The notes beneath the pieces are model-generated. The model searched no databases. It was not told the origin of the DNA and worked only from the letters and a program-made list of their open reading frames with translations. Shown one piece after another: positions 45,301-60,300 of a DNA stretch of 64,000 nucleotides; position 1 is the first letter of the stretch; the number at the start of each line of letters is the position of its first letter. The position numbers and the translations under genes were made by a program. This DNA comes from CAYWOS01 sp964459985 (GTDB lineage Bacteria > Bacillota > Clostridia > Christensenellales > Aristaeellaceae). The stretch covers positions 6,988-70,987 of the forward strand of contig CAYWOS010000012.1 in assembly GCA_964459985.1 (NCBI GenBank), written 5' to 3'.

Positions 45301-48300
45301 CGCAGGCGCGGCGTCACCGTCAACGCGCAGGCCGGCAACTGTTTTCTCATGGCGTCGATGAGCGGCGCGGCGACGACGGGCACGGCGGCCGTCTCGGGCG
45401 TGATCAGCACGCTGGTCATCAAGAACACGGTCCGCGCCGCGATCCGCGATCGCTCGCATGTCACGGCGGGTTATAACGAAACCGGCAACAAAACAAGCGG
45501 CGGCGACGACGCGGGAATCACCGTCGAAGCCGACGACGAATCGCATCTATACAACATCGGCGGCGGCGTGTCGGCTGCGTCCACGGCGGGCGTCGGCGCG
45601 ACGGTCGTTACGATGGTTTATGACAAAACGATCGAAGCCTCGATCGGTATCGGCGGTCAGGCGCTGGCGGCGGGCGATGTGCTCGTGTCGGCGGATTCCG
45701 CAGACGACGTGTATCTGTTCGCGCTCAGCTTCTCGGCGGGCGGCACGGCGGCGGTGGGCGTGAGCGCGAGCGCGCTCGTGTTCCAGAATGACCTGCTCAC
45801 CTCGTTCGGCGGCGAACTCCGTGCGGACGGCGACGTTTCCGTGCTGGCGTCCTCGGACAGCGAATTGTTCAACATCGTGGCGGCGGTCGCAGGATCGGGC
45901 ACGGCTGCCGTGTCGCCGGTCGCGGTTGTCACTTATTTCGAGGGCGAAACCAAGGCGATAGTCGCCGACGACGCCGTGATTGACGCGGCGGGCGCGTTCC
46001 TCCTGGACGCAAAATCCAAAGAATTCATTACCTCGGACGCGGCGGGCGTCGCGGTCTCGGGCACAGCGAGCGTGTCGGGCACGGTAGACATCATTGTGTC
46101 CAAGCAGAAAACGCAGTCGCTCGCGGGCGATAATGCGAATATCGACGCCGCTGCCATCACCGTGAACGCCAAGGACGATTACACGCTGTACGCCGTCGTC
46201 GGCTCCGTCGCGGCGAGCGGCACGGCGGACGTGGGCGTGCTCGCCGTCGTGGGCGTCATGCACAATACCGTTACCGCCGGCGCGGGCGCGTCGAGCATAC
46301 TGCGCAGCCGGACGGGCGATGTCGCCGTCAAGGCGGACGCCGCTCGTACCGTCGCTTCCTACGCGGCGAATGTGGCGGGCGGCGGCGCGGCAGGCGTCGG
46401 CGTCACGCTGATGGTCATGGTCGTGGGCGGCAAGCTCACGCAGGATTCCTCCGATTCGCTCCTTCGCAAGGGCGACACGCTCACGCAGGAGCAGTTCGAC
46501 GCGCTCTCCGATAAGGAGAAAGAAGAGTACAACAAGCAGATTTCGGGCGGATTCAATCCCGACGGTTTCATGAACGACGCCTTCGGCGACCGCGCCGCGT
46601 CCGGCTACAAGAAGGACGATCTGGGCGCCATGCTCGAAGGCGACGGCGTCAGGCAGTCCGAAACGCACGTCGGCACCACGACCGAGAAAGACGGCAAGAA
46701 AGAGACCACCTTTGACGGCGAATCGGGATATGTCGAGGGCGAATACACGCCGGATGAGAGTGGCGAAGCCCCGGGCAAGGATGCCGAGATTGACGAAACG
46801 AAGAATACCGATCTCGAGAACGCCGGTCAGCTCGGCGCGACCAAGCCCGCTTACGCACCCAAGGACAGCGTCAGCGCGTTCATCGGCACGGGCGCGATCG
46901 TCAACGCCGCCGGCGATATCGAAGTATTCTCGGACGACGATCTCCTCGCCGATCTGATTTCCGGCACCATCGCGGTGGGCGGATACGCCGGCGTCGGCGC
47001 GGGCATTTCGGTCGCCATGCTGTATTCCAATGTCGAAGCGGCAGTTCGCGACGGTGCGATACTGACTGCGGGCGGCGACATCACCGTCGCGGCGCGCTCG
47101 GGTTCGACACCCGTTGATTCGGACGCGACCAGCACCGACGCGCTCAAGGATTCCTTCTCGCGCAAGGATGCCGAGGGCAATGAAAACACCGATACGTTTG
47201 AAAATGATCTCACTGTTGATCTGACCAAGCGCACCATCCGCGCAATCTCGATCACGGGCGCGGGCGCGCTGGTCGGCGTGTCGGTCGCCGTGGCGTCGGT
47301 CAACGTATTCACCAATGTCATCGCATACATGGAGGGCGACGTGCTCTCCGCAAGGGACCTGACGGTCAGCGCGACGACCGATTATCCCTATGTTACCACC
47401 GCCACGGTCACGGCGGGCGGCGGTCTGGTCGCCGTTGGCGCTTCGGTGGCGCTTGAAATTATCGGCGGCTCGACCGAGGCTTCCATCGTGGGTGACGCGA
47501 ACATAGATGTTACCGGGACTGTCACAGTTCGAACCGATCTGACTGTCAGGGGTGCGACGGGCGCGGGCGCGTTCGGCTTCGGCGGCGTCGCTGTCAACGG
47601 CGCGGTTTCGCTGCTGGTCAATCGTCAGAAAGTCAATACCTTTGTCGGTCGCGGCGTACTGATTGACGCATTGGAATTTAATGTGCTTGCCAATGCCGCG
47701 ACCGAGGCCAAGGCCGTGCTGATCGGCGCAGCGGGCGGCGGCGTGGCGGTATCGCTCTCCGCGGCGGTCGCCATCGTCGAACCCACCATACTCACCTTCG
47801 TCGGCGCGACACCTTCCGGCTTCGACGCCGTTGCGGGCGCGGAAGCCGCGCGCGCGGGCAGGATTACCGTAAATTTCCTGTCCATTAAAAACAATGTCGA
47901 TTCCACGGCGGTTTCCACCGTGCTTTCGGTGGCCGGCGGCGGCGTGGCGGTCAACGGCAACGTGCTGCTCGTCTTTAACCGCACCCGCGCGGTTGCGGGG
48001 TTGACGCGCGCCAATGTCAAATCGACCGTGAGTATCCTGATCGACGCCTTCATGGATTCGGACGCGCGCTCCTATATCTGCGCGGCGACGGCCGGCGGCG
48101 TCGCGGTCGGCGTGACGGTCAGTTACGTCCATCTGCGCTCGATGAACGACGCGCTGGTCGATCTGACAAACGCCGAGGTTTCGACAAAGAACCTCTACGT
48201 CTATGCCGGCAGAGTGGACGACCGCAACAGCGCCACCGCCCAGAGCATCGCGCTCGCGGCGAACATCGGCGCGATTTCGGTGGGCGTCAACAGCGCCATC

Positions 48301-51300
48301 GCCGATAACAATGCGCGCAATAACGCGCGGATTATCGGAAGCGGCGTCCTGACGGTCGCGCAAAAGCTTGACATCTATGCGTACGGCTCGGCGACGGCGG
48401 AAGCCGCCGTCCACGGCATCAACGCTGGCGGTATCAGCATCGCCGCTTCGATCGCCCTGTCGGTGCTTCGCAGCGAGCAGAGGGCGGTCGTCGAGGGCGG
48501 CAATGTTACCGCCGGATCGCTCATCGCGCTGTCGTATCTGAACAATGACAAAGACGACGACGTTGACACCTCGAAAGCCTCGCTCTTGACCGGCTCGGGC
48601 GGTTTCATTTCGGTCGCGGTCAATCTTGCCGTGGCATACGGCAGATCGAAATCCATTGCCGGCGTCCGCGCCGACTCGCTGACGCTGACCGGCGGGGACG
48701 TCGAGATTCGCAGCTATGGCAAGGCGGGCGTCCTGGCGAAGATCACCAACCAGTCCATTTCGTACAGCTTCTCCGCCAGCGTCATGACAGGGCTGGCGTT
48801 TGCGCAGGGGAGATTTGATTCCTTCATGACGCTGCCCAGAATCGCCGCGCCCGGCGCGTATGACGCGCGGGTGAACAATCTGTCCATCACGACGAATGCG
48901 CTTGTGCGCGCGGTCGCTGACGTCACTCCCTCCGCCGGCGGCGTGTCCGCTTCGATGGGTGGGAATTACAATGTCAATCTGGCGATGGCGCTCGTGCTGG
49001 CGCAGAGCCAAGCCTATATCTCGGGCGTGGGATTCCTGAAAGCGGACGGCGAGATCACCGTGAGCGTGCTCGGAACGCCGACGGCGGAAGCCACTGTGCA
49101 AACGCCGAATATTCAGGCGGGTACGGTGAACGTCGCCGCCAACGTCGCCACCGCCATCCTCAAGGCGGTTCAGAATGCATACATCGGACAGGCCCATATC
49201 AATGCATTCAGCGTCAGCGTTTCCGCCGAGTTGAACAATGGTAAAACAACCGGCGCGAAGGCCATTCTCGGCGCGAACGGCGGTTCGGTTGACATCGGGC
49301 TTGTCGCGGTGAAAGCGAACACGGCGACGGCGATCGCCGACGCGGCGAATACCGCCGAGATCGTCGACGCGTCGCTTACGCTGGTTCAAAAGCTCTTGAT
49401 TACCTCCAACGCTACGTCGTATGCCGTCGCCGATGTCAGCAAGGACGTCGCCAGTGTCTCGGGCATCGGGATCGGCGTCAATGTGCTCTACGCCAAGGCG
49501 GAAGGCATCTTCACCGCGTTGATCGACGGGGCGGATGTATCCGTTCCCAACGGATACATCACGATCACAAATACCTATATCTCCAAAGCCTCCGCCAAGA
49601 CCGCGCCGCCTTGTGACGGATTATCCCTCGACATCAGCTTCCTCTCCGTGAAAACTAACCTTGCCGACGCCATCGTGGGCACGATCACCAGGGCGAGCAT
49701 CACGGGCACGGGCGATATCACGACGAATACCCTCACTGTCAGCGCCGTCGGTACGGGCACGGCGGACGCCTCGCTCGCCACGGCCACGCTTTCCGCGAGC
49801 GCCGTCGACGTCGCCGTCAACGTTACGCACGCCGAGGTCGCCGCGAAGCAAACGGCCGCCGTCGAGGGCGATCATGTCACGGCGACTAACACCATGAGCG
49901 TCCTGTCTACATTCAACAAGAACAAAGACGGCGAATCGGGGATCAAGGGCGCGACCGCCAGCATCGGCGCCGCCAATGGCGGGAAGAGCGATTCCTTCTC
50001 CGTCAGCTTGGCGTCCGTAAAGGCCAACACGGCGACCGCGCTCATCACGGCTAACGTCAGGGCGTATGTCACGGCGATGAATCTGAACGTCGCCAAATCG
50101 CTCACCGTTACGACCGACGCCGTCTCCTACGCCGACGCGATCGTCGATTCTGGGCTTATCAATCTGTCCGCGTTGAACGCGGCGGTTCTCGTAACCCAAG
50201 CCGACGCGGGCGGCGTATTCAGCAGTTCGATCAACAGCGATGGCAGCGTCACCGCCGATACGATCATGGTTGCGACGGAGTACACGACCCAGGCGAACGC
50301 CATATCGGCGCAGCCGAATGCGTCGCTGTCGTTGGGCTCGCTCGCCATCAACAACGCGCTCGCCGACGCCTCGACCAAGGCCAACGCCGCGATTTCCGGC
50401 TCGGCAGACGTCAACGCCAAGGGCAGCACGACGCCGATTCGCGTGCAGACGATCGGTACGGCGACCGCCAGGGCGAATATCGCGGGCGGTGAGTTCAGTG
50501 CGTCCATCGTGAACATCGGCACAAACTTCGCCGACGCCAAGGTCAGCGCCGTGCAAAAGGCGTTTATCGGCCTCGCGGACGATGCGCCCGACGGCGCGCA
50601 GGGTCCGACGGTCACCGCCAAGGACATCAACGTTTACTCCGAGTTCAATCATAAGAGCAGCACGACGGGCGCCGTCGCCAATGTCGGAAGCGGCATGGGC
50701 GCGAAAATCGCGCTCAAATCGGGCGACGTCAGTCTCGCCCACGCGAGCATCACGGCGAAGGCGCTGGCGTACATCAACGCGCAGAGAATCAACGTCAGCG
50801 GGTCGCTGACCGTTCAGACCGCCGCCAACGCGTACGCCAAGGCGGGCGTGCTCGCGCCGACCTTCTCGGTATCCAAGTATAACGCCGCCGCGCAGCAAAC
50901 GCAGGCGTACGCGGGCGGTATCTTCGACGCGTATGTCACGGCGACGGGCACGGAAGGCGTTCGCGCGGGCAACATCATCGTGCAGACGGATTACAAATCG
51001 ATCGCCGACGCCGTATCCGATCAGCCCGACGCGAATATATCCGGAAGCGCCATCAAGATCAACATGGCCGACGCTAACGCAAAAACGCAGGCGAACGCCT
51101 ATGTGGACGGCGCGGGCGTGGTGAACGCTACGGGCGATATCGTCGTCAAAACGATCGGTACCGCCACGGCGGACGCCAAGATCGCCGGTTCCAAACTGTC
51201 GGCAGGCGTAATCAACATCGCCACCAACGTTGTGAAGGCGACCGTCAACGCGATACAGAAAGCATATGTCACGGGCGCGAACGTCACGGCGAGGAATCTC

Positions 51301-54300
51301 ACCGTACAATCCGACTTCAATAACGCGAACAGCACGACGGGCGCGAGAGCAAACGTCGGCAGCAGCGGCGGCGTGGACGTTAGTCTGGCCGGCGTGGACG
51401 CGAGCACGGCGACGGCGTCGATTACGGCGTCCGTCAAGGCCTATCTCGACGGCGCGGCCACGAATATTTCCGGCGCGCTCAAGGTGCTCCTCAACGCCAA
51501 CGCCTACGCCAAGTCGGGTATCGCCAACGGCGCCGTCTCCATTTCGGGCGGGAAGGCCGCGCTGCAGCATACCAATGCGATCGCGGGCGGCGTGTTCGAG
51601 GCCTACATCCTCTCCATCACGGCAGGCAACTCGATCGTCCGCGCCGGTTCGATCACCGTGACCAATACCTACAAATCCATTGCCGACGCGGCTTCCAAGC
51701 AGCCGGACGCCGATATCGCGGGATTGTCGATCAAGGACAACCTTGCACATGCCGAAGCGAGTACCCGCGCGCAGGCGTATCTGACCGGCGGCGGCCAGAT
51801 CAATGCGGGTTCGGGCGCGATCAACATCAAAGCGCTCGGTACCGCTACGGCAAACGCCGTGATCGCCGCGGCGAAGGTATCCGCCAGCGTCGTCAACATC
51901 GGCTTCAATACCGTGAAAGCCATCGTCAGCGCGGATCAAGCCGCGTATGTCGTGGGCGCCCTCATCAAAGCGGGCAGCTTGACCGTTCAGTCTGATTTCA
52001 ACAACAACAATGAATCGACGGGCGCGACGGCGTCGGTCGGCTCCAACGCCGGCGTAAAGATCAGTCTGGCGACGACCGACGTGAGCAAAGCGATAGCGCA
52101 AATCACCGCCAAAGTCAAGGCGTACGTCAGCGGCGCGGCCACCGAGATCCTCAACGCGCTGTCCGTGACGGTCAACGCCAACGCCTATGCCAAGTCCGGC
52201 GTCGACAACGGCGTTGCTTCGGTGGACGGCATCAAGGCCGCCGTCCAGCAAACCGAAGCGACGGCGGGCGGCACGTTCGAGGCGTTCATCGAAGCCATGC
52301 TGGGCGGCGACAGCCATATCAAGGCGCGCAGCATCACCGTGACCAACAGCTACAAATCCATCGCGGACGCCGAATCCAAGCAGCCCGACGCCAGCATTTC
52401 CGCCGGCACGACGGCCGTGAACAAGGCGACGGCGAACGCCTCGACCGAAGCGACGGCCGCCGTCAAGGGAAGCGGCGCGATCACCGTGACCGGCGCGCTC
52501 AATGTCACCGCGAGCGGCAAGGCGATCGCCGACGCCGAAATCAGCGGCACCAAGTTCACCCTCGGCGGGTTCAACGCCGCGTTCAACGCCGTCAAGGCTG
52601 ATGTGAACGCCAAGATCAGCGCGTATGTCAAGGGCGCGGCGATCAAGGCGTCCAGCCTGAAGGTCGAAGCCGTCTTCAACAACAGTTCAAAACAGGGCGC
52701 CACCGCCAAGGTCGGCACCAACGGCACCGCGGATGACGACAGCCTCGAAATCGTAGCGGTCAACATCAAGGAGAACACGAGCGAAGCCGTCAGCGAAGCC
52801 ACCGTTCAATCCTATATCGAGAGCGCGCGCATCGACGTGACGGGCGGACAGATCGACGTTATCACCAAGGCACGCACATACGCCAATGCCGATGTATTCG
52901 GCGCGGGCACGTCGGTATCGCTGGTCAACGCGACCATCATGACGGTTAACGCCAACGCCAAGGGTACCTTTACGGCGAAGATTGACACCGGCGCGTCGGG
53001 CGATTATATGAACGCGGACAAGATCAACGTTCTGCTGAACTACCGCGCGATCGTCGACGCCGCCAACGGCCCGGCGGGCGGGCTCAAGCTCGCCAACCTC
53101 GATTACAACAAATCCACCGCCAAGACCGAAGTGAAGGCGACCAGCAGCATCACGGGCACGGGCGCGATCCGTACGGCGGGCGATGTGACGGTCCGGACGA
53201 CAGCTGACGATATATCCGCCACATCGACGGGCAAAACCACCAAGATCAGCGTGACAGCGTTCGACGCCGTCGCCAACTACGCCGTCGCCTATGCCAACGC
53301 CGTGCAATACGCCAAGATCGAGGGCGGCGTGATGGACATCGGCGGCGCGCTCACAGTGGACAGCGTCGTAACCGAAAGCTTAGCGAAAGCTTTCGTCGGC
53401 GCGGCCGCCAATGTCAGTCTGGTCAACGTCAAGACCAACTCGGCTCTGTCCTACAGCACGATTACTTCGGGCGCAAACATCACGGGCGGCACCATCAAGG
53501 CGTCCAGCGTCAACGTAACGTCCACGTCGGTCGACGGCGAATCGATCGCTGAAGCCAAGTCGGACAATACTTGGTCAATGGTCGTGATGGGCCACTTGGA
53601 AGCGGAAGCGCGCTCCCACGACAGCATCCACGCCACGATTTCGGGCGCAGCGATCGACGCGACCAACTCGATCAATATCACCGCCAAGGGCAATACCAAG
53701 GCGGACGCGAAAACGCAGGGCTCGGCCATAGCGATCGGCGATGATTCCAGCGCCACCGCGAAAGCGTATATTGGTCACAGTACGTCGGACAGCAATCGCC
53801 AGCGCGTTGATGCCTCCATCGGCGAGAACGCGACGCTTGTTGCGGGGCGCAATATTACCGTGTACGCCGAAAACCTCGGCACTGCCAGAACCGACATACG
53901 CAAGGGTAGCGTTTCGCTCGCCAGTATGTCCGACGCCAGCGTGCCTTCCTACGCGTACTTCAAAACCACGGCGGGCGTGGGCAAGAATTCCTCCGTGACG
54001 GCGGGCGGCGATATCAAGGTGTCCACCAAGGATAAGCCGGATACCAAATCCGACGTGGTTTCCAAGACGATCGCCATCGCGGTGGGCACCGACAAACTCT
54101 ACGGCATGAATACGCAGGATGTCGTGAACACGCTGACCATCGACGCGGCGATCCTGCGCGCGGGCGGCGGCGTGACGCTGTTGGCGCAGTCCGATTCCAT
54201 CATGTATGCGCAGACGCGCATGAACAGCAAGGGCGGCTTCACCAACAAGGGCTACCTGCGCGCCGAGGGCAAACTGACGCGCGCGACCACGCTGAACGTC

Positions 54301-57300
54301 AATTCGGGCGCGGAGATCTACAGCGATTACGGCGACATCATCGTCAAGGCCGTCGCGGGCGTGAACGACAATATCCAACTCCACGCGAGAGTTGAAAACG
54401 TCGGTCTCGTGTCCATCGGCGACGCCCGCACAAAGAGCACGCTGAACTCCACCGTCACCACGAATATCCAAAAAGACGTCGTCCTGCATAATACCTTCAA
54501 CAAAACATATATCCACGCCGATTCGTCCGAAGGCTACTCCTACGCCTATACTTACGTTTACAATGCCGGTCTCGGTAACGAGCCGGACGCGCGCGCTATC
54601 CAGCATCCCTCCTTCGCCGCTGCGGTCAACGTAGGCAAGAGCGGAAGCGGCGACGCCGCGCAGATCACGGGCGCGCAGGTCGATATCCGCGCCTTCCAAA
54701 GCAAGCTGCGCATCAAATCGCAGACCTACTCGCGCGGGCGCGGCTTGGGCGTCAACGTCTGGTCGTACACGATCATCGCGGCGGGCGAAAGCATTGACGG
54801 AAAGAGCAGCTCCACCTCGTCGGCATCCATCAAAGCCGTCACGCAGGTCAGCAACGCCGTCATTCGCGGCTATGAATCGGTCACCATCGAATCCGAACTG
54901 CACCCGACCAACGGCAGCACGCATCTGGAGAACTACGGTCATTCCAACGCGCAGGGCATGGGCGAATCCAAGGTGTTCGCGGAAATCAACGTCACGCTGC
55001 GCGCAGAAACAACGGTGACCGGCACCGTCGATATCATTACCGCCAAGGCGACCATCGACAGCCTGCGCTTCAACGGTACGATAAAGAACGGCAAGCGCGA
55101 TCAGCATACAGGTTTCTTCGCGGCGGGGTATAAGTACGGCAGTGATGAAACGAAACGCCAGACAGCGCCTTCGATCGACGGCAACGTCGTGTTCCACATC
55201 GGCGACGCGGCGGCCGGCATCGTGATCGATATCAGCAACGGCCAGTACGGCGACGGTAAGCTGACGGTGCGCGCGGTCGGCCTTAAGGAGAATACCAGCA
55301 AGGTCGTCAATGTTTCCGGCAGCATCACCATCGCCGATCTGTTCAACGCCAAGAACGGCACGCTGTATGTCGCGGGCGGGCTGAAGAACAACATCGTCTA
55401 TGATCAGGCGTATCTGTACGAAGTGCGTATCATCAACCGCACGGGCCTTGATCTGACGCTTAACCGCATCACGGTGGAGAACATCGACTACATTCGCCCG
55501 ACGATCTCCGGCGGCGGCAGCGTCCGACATACCAAGAGCAACTACACGACGCCGCCCATCACCGTCGAGAACCGTCAGCAGGGCAGCGTGAAGGTGAACA
55601 ACCTGATCGCCGGGCACAGGAGCGTCGTTTCCTTCCTGTGGACGGGCGAAACGGGCGGCATACTGACCTCCGTGAATGAGCTGGCGCTTGCCGGATCGCA
55701 GATCAAGGGCAACGCCGCGGCAGCCGCGCTCGTCGCGCCGGTCTGGGCGCACGAATTGATCGTGTCCGGCGCGGCCGCCATCGGGAACGGCATTAACAAT
55801 CGCTTCTACGCCTACCTGTTCAGGGGCAGCGACGGAATCGTGGATATGACTGCCTCGGGCAACGTCTACGTGCGTCTCGCCGTCGTCGAAATGACAGGCG
55901 TTGACAGCCTGCCTTCCGACAGCGCGGGGAGCGGAAGCCCCTCGGGACTGGCGCTCGACATGCGCAATATTTCCGCCGGCGCCGGCAGCGTCAACGATAT
56001 CCTGCTCGAGCAAGCCGTCCGCATTTACCGCCTGAACAACTCGAACATCGTCTCCATCCTGCTGCCCGGCTCGCTCAACTTCATGACGGTCACCGCGGCG
56101 CTGTCCGCGTCCAAGACGCTTTCGACCGACCAAATGGAACGGTATTATCAGGGCCAGCATCCTGTGACGGGCGATTACTCCTACCTCCTGCCCAACGGCA
56201 CGACGCTCTACACCAACGAGGCGGGCGATATCCTGCGAATCACCGAAACGGTGGGCGATATCACGGTTGATCTGCGCGTTGCGGACATCATCTTCGACGA
56301 GACGCTGCCGCTCGTCACGCTCGCGGAGGGCGCGACGCTGAATCTGGAGACCGGCAAGCTCTCCATCGAGGACGGTTTCACCTTTAGCGCGCTGCTCGCG
56401 GGGATTGACGCGCAATTCATTCTGGCCAACATCGGGACCGGAGACAACCAATTCCAGTTCAGCTACCAGCTCAACGGCAGCGACGTGGAACGCTTCGCCG
56501 GGATCAGTCTTTGGTACACCGATCCCACGAGCTCGATCAGGTACTACACCGTCATTGGCAACGCCACCAACTATGACAGGCTCGCCGCGCTTCATGCCGA
56601 AAGCAACAAGACGGAAGAGTACTATATCCTTGCCGTCAGCGCCGACGGGAAGACCATGAGTGCGTACATGCTCACACCGGCGACGGCGGGCGAAGGCGAG
56701 GACGGCAGCGTGCTCTCCAATCTCAACTGGCAGAGGATCACCAACCTGACATCGCAGGCACCGGTTGAGGTAACGACAAACAGCGGGTATCATGCGTCAT
56801 TCTACACGCTGGAAGGTCTTGCCGAGCCGGGCAAACAAATTCTGCCCCAAATCAGCAGTCTGGATTACTCTACTTTCTCCTTCAATATGGATAACGTATC
56901 CAAGGCGTTGGGCGGCGGTAAATGGTCGTATTCCAATTATGTGGGTAATGAATGGCGCGATACATATTATAATCTCGTCCTGTACAATGACAATAACTCC
57001 TACTCATGGGAGATTGTCGAGTATTCTCAGTATCGAAGTGATATTAACCCGACTATCAACCAGATCTATCGTTTAGGCGACATGATTAAGCAGGAAAACT
57101 CGCTTAATTACGCTGTTGACCAATTCAGCAGCTCGAATTCAGTTCTCACAAAATTCTATCAGCTCATCCAGGGGAAGATCTGGAACGTCAAGGGTTACAT
57201 ATCAGGCTATACGGAAACGCAGGATACGCGTTATGAACGTAAAGTCGAGGGAGAGGGTGATAAAACAGAGTTCCGTTACTACCTGAGTCCCGAGACATTG

Positions 57301-60300
57301 AGAAGCACGCAGGCGAGCCTGATCTTCGCGCAGCGCGAGATCGCCAGCCTGTCGGTGTCTGACGATGTTGAATACAACGACGACGGAGAGGTAACGAGCC
57401 GCAAGTACCGCGTGGGCATCCGCAAGAACGAGACAGACGAGACGACCAGCAACATCGACTTCAGCGCCAAGATCGACAATATCCCGGTCAAGCTCGGCAC
57501 GCTGCCCGCGATCACGGGCGAGCCGGGCACGCAGGCGTACCGCATCACCAATCATATGTATATCACCAAGTCCGACGAGCGCGTGGTGATGATCGAGGGC
57601 GGCTACGTGTCCACCTACGACGGCACGAGGTTCAATTCCAACTACATCACCATCCCGAACGTCGCGCCGGGCGGCGTGCCCACGGTGACGATCAAGAGCG
57701 GCGTCTCGGTCTGGCTTGAGCAATTGACGGATAATGTGGCGCAGGATGTGCAGGGACGCTATTACGTGCTCTCCTCCGGTACGTGGAGCACCTCCGGCGT
57801 TACAGCCTCGACCGAAAGCGGCAAACAAATCATCAAGAAGGACGGCGTAAAAGCGCTCGGCATCTACACGGAGGAGGACATTCTCTATTATGAGATTCCG
57901 TGGACGAACAACAGCACGCTGATCGCCGGTTCCGACGGCTCCGTGAAGATCACCGGATCGCCCGTCTATACCATGAAGGTGTTCCCCGTCGCGGGCGCCG
58001 AGCTCAAACTGGGCGTCATCGCGGGCGGCGACATCCTCCTTCGCATCGCGGAGGAGCAGGCGAAGATGACGGCGCAAAAGAAGACCGCCAACATCATGGC
58101 GGACAAACTCACCATCCTCTCCACGGGCTCCGTGATCGGTACCGAGACGAACAAGGTATTCGTGTATCCCATGACGCCCGATACGGACATCGATCTGCAT
58201 TTCTACGATGTGTTGACGCAGCTGCCCGGCGCGGAGCCTGAACTGCTGACCAGCGAGGTGCATCTGAACCTGCTGGGCAACGCGAAAATGCTGCCCGACT
58301 TCCATGTGGACGGACTGGACGAGAGCAACGGCAAACTGATCATGGATGTGGACGGCGACATCGATTTCAACGAAATCCTTGTCACCAACGGCGGCATCGT
58401 CGATCTGCGGGCGTCCGGGCACATTCAGGGCAATCTGCTCAAAGCGTGGGTCGATCAGTTCGGTGATACAGACGTCGATCTCAACGCGGGTAAATTCATC
58501 TCGCTGGGACGTCTTGATCTGACCGATACCGACGCCGATTTCAGCGCCGGTAAGGCGGAAGCGAGCACGGGAACCGACGCGAACATGACGATCGGTTACC
58601 TGACCGCCAGCGAGGACGCCGACGCCGCGTTCGTCGTCAAGGAAACGCTGACTGTCATGAACACCGCGACCATGAACGATGCGACCGTCGATATCGATGC
58701 GGGCATGGACGTTCTGTTCAACGGTATTCTCGATGTGGACGGCGGCGCGCTGACCTTGGACGCCGATGGCGACATGCGCGCGGCAAAAGCGGCGACCGTC
58801 ACGGGCGGCACGCAGGTGATCACGCTCGGCGGCGACGCGGTCTTCAGCGATCTCCTTGATATCGATACCGCCAATCTGACGCTCGACGCCGACGGCGGCA
58901 TGAGCGTAGCGAAATCGGCGACCGTCACGGGCGGCACGCAGGTGATCACGCTCGGCGGCGACGCGGTCTTCAGCGACATCCTTGATATCGACACCGCCAA
59001 TCTGACGCTCGACGCCGACGGCGGCATGAGCGTGGCGAAGGCGGCGATCATTGCGGGCGGCACGCAGGTGATCACGCTCGGCGGCGACGCGGTCTTCAGC
59101 GATACGCTGAATGTGAGCGGAAAAGCCGATACGACGCTCTCGGCGGACGGCGACATGACGATCGCCAAGAGAACGACGATGGACGATGCCTCGCTCGATA
59201 TCGATCTGGGCGGCGCGTTCACGGCGCCTACGCTTGATATCCATAACGGTTCGGTCTTTGATCTGCTCGCCGGTAAGGACGACAAGCTCACGGACGGCGA
59301 TATCCTGTTCGACATCATCGAGGCGGCGGATTCCGCCGTGCTCCTGCGCACAAACAACGGCGACATCATCGGCGAGGACGCCGAAAGCTACATCCGTCAG
59401 ACGGGCGCGAGCGCGCTCACGCTCTCGGCGTCGGGCGATATCGGGCAGATTGATCAGCGTATGATCCTCGACGTGCCCGCGTCTGTCACCGTCCGCGTTG
59501 ACGCCGTTCAGAACCTCTATGCCGACGCCGTAGTGCTTGTCGGCGACGTGTTCGAGGGTGTCCGCCCGGTGGAGAGCATTGGCTCGGGCCGCGCCGAGGA
59601 CGGGGAGACCATCACGGGTGATTTCCTCGCCGACGCCGGTATCGAGGCGCTGTACCCGCTCCTCAAGTATCAGACGCCCGAGGAACTGGCGGCGTGGATC
59701 GCGGCGGGGATGCCGCGCGACGCGTGGCAGCAGTTCATCACCGAGGATGCGCTCGCCGACATGGTCGAGGCGCAGACCATTACGTCCAAGCTCCTCGAGG
59801 AGCTGCTCGTTGATAAAACCACCTTCACCAAGAAACAACTGAACGAACTCATCAAGGCGCAGGACTACGCGGCGCTCGCGCAGAAGCTCGCCGCCGTGCT
59901 CATCGTGCCCGTGCCCGATCCGACGGTCAAGAAGCCGCCGCTCCACGTCAAGGACGATCTGGCGCAGACGTGGCTGTCGACCGCCATCGAGCTGGATAAG
60001 GTCATCGATCTGGACACCACGCTTGAAAGCCTCCTGACGCAGCAGGATATACTGGACATGCTCGAACAGGCGTGGGGCATGGCGGATTACGCGGGTTATG
60101 GCACGCCGCCTTACATCGATCCCGAGGCGCGCGAGTTCTTCCTGTCCATCGGCGAATCGACGGGTGAAACGCATCTCTGGAACGAGGGCAGCATCACCGT
60201 TACGCAGGACGCCGGCGATCTGACGGCGGCGGACATTCACTCCGAGCGCGGCGATGTCTCCGTCACGGCGCTTGACGGCAGCATTCTGGGCTGCGACAGC

